From positions 1 through 36,479 of the forward strand of contig JBBQBB010000034.1 in NCBI GenBank assembly GCA_038317095.1: a stretch of DNA of 36,479 nt, read 5' to 3'. The notes beneath the pieces are model-generated. The model saw only the letters and a list, made by a program, of their open reading frames with translations. It made no database searches and was not told the origin of the DNA. The translations under genes were made by a program, and so were the position numbers. The stretch is from JAGXTF01 sp038317095. GTDB taxonomy: Bacteria; Bacteroidota; Bacteroidia; NS11-12g; UBA955. This document shows, one piece after another, positions 33,732 to 36,479 of the stretch (within the stretch, counting starts at the first letter, position 1; each line of letters opens with the position of its first letter).

Positions 33732-36479
33732 GTGAGCAAAACTCCCGTAATATTCATAAAAAATGCGCATCAGCATAATTTGCGCAACATCGATCTTGAG
33801 ATTCCGCATGGTTCTTTTACTGTGGTTACGGGTGTTTCTGGTTCAGGCAAAAGCAGTTTGGTTTTTGATACCTTATTTGCCGAAGGACAGCGCAGGTATG
33901 TAGAAAGTTTAAACAGCTATGCCCGCCAATTTATGGGCAGAATGAAAAAACCAGCGGTGGATTATATTTTAGGACTTTGCCCCGCCGTAGCCATTGAACA
34001 AAAAGTAAATACCCGCAATCCCAGAAGCACGGTAGCTACATCTACGGAGATTTACGATTATTTAAAGCTTCTTTTTAGCAGAGCTGGCCATACTTTTAGT
34101 CCTATAAGTGGGCGAGAAGTGAAACGTGACAGTACCGAAGATGTTTTGAATTATGCCAAAGAATTGCCCGACGGAAGTGCCATACTTCTCATGGCTTTGT
34201 TGCCTCAAAGCACCTATACCACAGCAGAATTGGAGTTGATTCGGCAAAATGGATTTAACCGAATTTACTACAACGGAAAAGTAGAAAAACTGGAAACCAT
34301 TATTGCAGGCAAGGAACTGCTAAAAGGGAAAACCCATTTGGTGATTGACCGCATTGCCGTGGATTTGCAAGATGAGGATTTTGAAAGCAGGGTTAGGGAC
34401 AGTGCTGAAACGGCTTTTTGGGAAGGGAAAGGCACTTGTTCTGTTTTGGCTGGTGAAAGTAAAATTATTGTAGAGTTTAACAACCGTTTTGAACTAGACG
34501 GGATGGTTTTTGAAGTGCCAAGTCGGGACTTTCTATCTTTCAACAATCCTTATGGTGCATGCAAACGCTGCGAAGGATTTGGCTCTGTGTTGGGGATAGA
34601 TAGCGATATGGTTATTCCCAACAAAAGTTTAAGCGTATTTGATGGGGCTGTGGCCCCTTGGAAAGGCGAAGTAATGGGAGAGTGGCGCAATGATTTTATT
34701 GCCATGGCCTCCAAATCGGGTTTTCCCATACACAAACCGTATAAAGAATTGAATGCAGCGCAGCTAGATTTGCTATGGAAAGGCAACAAAAGCATGCCTG
34801 GGATAAGCGATTTTTTCCAATATGTGGAAGAAAATGCATACAAAATTCAATACCGCGTGCTTGCTGCAAGATATAGGGGCAAAACGGTTTGTCCAGACTG
34901 CCATGGTACCCGCTTAAGGCTGGATGCAGGGTATGTAAAAATAGTGGCAACCAATGCAAATGCCCAAATTCCTGAAAAGGTTTCTTTGCAAGAAGTATTG
35001 TTGATGAATGTAACGGCAGCTAGCCATTACTTTCATGAATTGAAATTGAACCAATACGATACAACCGTTTCTGTGCGTATACTAAACGAGATTAGAAACC
35101 GACTGACATTTTTATTGAATGTAGGACTGGGCTATTTATCGTTAAACCGACTGAGCAATACATTAAGCGGCGGCGAAAGTCAGCGAATCAATTTGGCGAC
35201 CTCGCTGGGTAGCAGTTTGGTGGGTAGTTTGTATGTACTGGATGAGCCAAGTATAGGTTTGCACAGCCGGGATACAGAGAAATTGATTGAGGTACTAAAG
35301 AAATTGCAAGACGAAGGCAATACAGTGATAGTGGTGGAACACGATGAAGAAGTAATGCGCGCAGCAGATACTTTGGTGGACATTGGTCCATTGGCGGGTA
35401 CACATGGCGGTAAATTGATTTACAACGGTCCATTTAGCGGAGTGCAAAATGAAAAAGAGAGTTTAACAGCGCGTTTCTTAAATGGCGATGAAACCATTGA
35501 TGTGCCAAGAAGTAGGCGCAAATGGACAAAAAAAATAGAAATTAAAGGGGCAAGTGCCAACAATTTAAAAGATGTAGATGTAACGTTTCCATTGGGTGTA
35601 TTTACAGTGGTTTCTGGGGTATCAGGGTCTGGCAAAACCAGTTTGGTAAAGCAAGTTCTTTATCCCGCATTGAGCAAAGAAATTGGTTTGTTTGTGTCGG
35701 CCAAAACTGGGGAACACAATGCTTTACAAGGGGATATAAAGCAGGTAAAAGCGGTAGAACTTATAGACCAGAATCCGATAGGCAAAAGCAGCAGAAGCAA
35801 CCCTGTAACTTACATAAAAGCGTATGATGAAATTCGTGAATTGTATGCATCGCAGCCATTGGCCAAGTTTAAAGGATTTAAACCCAGCCATTTTAGTTTT
35901 AATGTAGATGGTGGCAGGTGCGACAATTGCCAGGGGGAAGGCGAAACGGTGATAGAAATGCAGTTTATGGCGGATATCAAACTGCCATGTGAAGTGTGTG
36001 CTGGTAAGCGTTTTACCCATGATGTATTGGAAATTGAGTACAATGGAAAACACATTTACAATGTGTTAGACATGACGGTTGACGATGCCATTGAATTTTT
36101 TGCTGGTACGAAGCACATTGCGGATCGACTAAAACCATTGCAAGATGTGGGTTTGGGATACGTAAAATTAGGCCAAGGAAGCAATACATTAAGTGGTGGC
36201 GAAGCCCAACGTGTGAAGCTCGCATTTTACTTGAGCAAAGCCAATCCAAATAGGGACGGTGGTACATTGTTTATTTTTGATGAACCTACCACTGGCTTGC
36301 ATTTTCACGACATAAAAAAGCTATTGAATTCATTCAATGCATTGATAGAAAAGGGGAATACCATAATTTGCATAGAGCACAATTTGGATGTAATTAAATG
36401 TGCAGATTGGTTGATAGATATGGGTCCCGAAGCTGGAGATGAAGGTGGCAATCTGGTTTACGAGGGTGTACCAGAAGGA
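33732..36479 (+). CDS. uvrA: UvrA-family excinuclease ABC subunit A, 3' end outside window; first zinc module incomplete
   Basis: The frame from GTG 33732 is open to the window end: 916 residues with perhaps 30 missing. Two ABC modules are complete: Walker A GVSGSGKSS at 34-42 and GVSGSGKTS at 629-637; signatures LSGGESQRINLA and LSGGEAQRVKLA; Walker B VLDEPSIGLH and IFDEPTTGLH. The second zinc module is intact (CDNC 730-733 and CEVC 753-756). In the first, CKRC stands at 277-280, but residues 253-256 are FELD where E. coli UvrA has CPIC, so this zinc site should be lost. A UvrB-binding-like segment (RSTVATSTEIYDYLKLLFS) is present. UvrA scans DNA for damage with UvrB; this may be a paralogue of the main copy. 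No ATG is near, and SKTPVIFIKNAHQHNLRNID starts right after the GTG. Confidence 0.93.
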   Translation, partial: MSKTPVIFIKNAHQHNLRNIDLEIPHGSFTVVTGVSGSGKSSLVFDTLFAEGQRRYVESLNSYARQFMGRMKKPAVDYILGLCPAVAIEQKVNTRNPRSTVATSTEIYDYLKLLFSRAGHTFSPISGREVKRDSTEDVLNYAKELPDGSAILLMALLPQSTYTTAELELIRQNGFNRIYYNGKVEKLETIIAGKELLKGKTHLVIDRIAVDLQDEDFESRVRDSAETAFWEGKGTCSVLAGESKIIVEFNNRFELDGMVFEVPSRDFLSFNNPYGACKRCEGFGSVLGIDSDMVIPNKSLSVFDGAVAPWKGEVMGEWRNDFIAMASKSGFPIHKPYKELNAAQLDLLWKGNKSMPGISDFFQYVEENAYKIQYRVLAARYRGKTVCPDCHGTRLRLDAGYVKIVATNANAQIPEKVSLQEVLLMNVTAASHYFHELKLNQYDTTVSVRILNEIRNRLTFLLNVGLGYLSLNRLSNTLSGGESQRINLATSLGSSLVGSLYVLDEPSIGLHSRDTEKLIEVLKKLQDEGNTVIVVEHDEEVMRAADTLVDIGPLAGTHGGKLIYNGPFSGVQNEKESLTARFLNGDETIDVPRSRRKWTKKIEIKGASANNLKDVDVTFPLGVFTVVSGVSGSGKTSLVKQVLYPALSKEIGLFVSAKTGEHNALQGDIKQVKAVELIDQNPIGKSSRSNPVTYIKAYDEIRELYASQPLAKFKGFKPSHFSFNVDGGRCDNCQGEGETVIEMQFMADIKLPCEVCAGKRFTHDVLEIEYNGKHIYNVLDMTVDDAIEFFAGTKHIADRLKPLQDVGLGYVKLGQGSNTLSGGEAQRVKLAFYLSKANPNRDGGTLFIFDEPTTGLHFHDIKKLLNSFNALIEKGNTIICIEHNLDVIKCADWLIDMGPEAGDEGGNLVYEGVPEG

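Noticed and set aside
1..36479. CRISPR arrays, tRNA/rRNA genes, prophage or defence islands
   Set aside because: No repeated spacer pattern, no tRNA or rRNA-like sequence, and no phage or nuclease cluster seen on reading either strand.

Overview
The window is chromosomal DNA of a member of the Bacteroidota. The signs are type IX secretion (T9SS) sorting domains of type A and type B, a SprE/PorW-type lipoprotein, a TonB receptor with a carboxypeptidase-like N-terminal domain paired with a DUF4249 lipoprotein, the Bacteroidota alternative GlmU, split GlsB/GlsA aminolipid acyltransferases, an ATP synthase cluster without atpD/atpC, and TAnnTTTG-type -7 promoter elements. The base composition is AT-rich. 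Several gene forms recall Chitinophagales/Sphingobacteriales relatives, but I cannot fix the genus.

Layout. Positions 1-303 are the right end of an IS256-family element, which has cut off the 3' end of a small four-helix-bundle protein gene. Next is a large type B T9SS cargo (761-2797, +). A minus-strand block (10548 to 2902) holds sprE/porW, a class A penicillin-binding protein, ribosomal protein L31 type B with its own promoter and terminator, an unknown secreted protein, and the GlmU-like enzyme. From 10609 the plus strand carries a membrane-anchor stub of an M23 peptidase, a bactofilin, atpZ, an AtpI-like membrane protein, and atpB-E-F-H-A-G, closed by a clear terminator at 17221-17247. 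A hairpin between atpE and atpF looks like an attenuator. A T9SS-exported subtilase follows.

A tight minus-strand operon runs from 26179 to 19548: acyl-CoA dehydrogenase (glutaryl-CoA type), an unknown secreted protein, a phosphohexomutase, a DUF2279 protein, GlsA and GlsB. folB is divergent from it. The TonB receptor/DUF4249 pair follows on the plus strand. DoxX (minus) is followed, with a one-base stop/start overlap, by a decayed integral-membrane-protein gene (29980-30611), which explains the otherwise empty 29.9-30.6 kb stretch. The window closes with a type A T9SS cargo (minus) and a 3'-truncated uvrA (plus) that lacks half of its first zinc module.

Themes. Cell-envelope building dominates: PBP1A, bactofilin, the GlmU-like enzyme, the phosphohexomutase and the amino-acid lipids. 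T9SS machinery (SprE/PorW) sits near three T9SS cargos. I see no CRISPR array, tRNA, rRNA, phage or complete defence system. The most notable items are the decayed membrane protein, the IS-truncated gene, the peptidase-less M23 anchor next to bactofilin, and the zinc-module-deficient UvrA paralogue.
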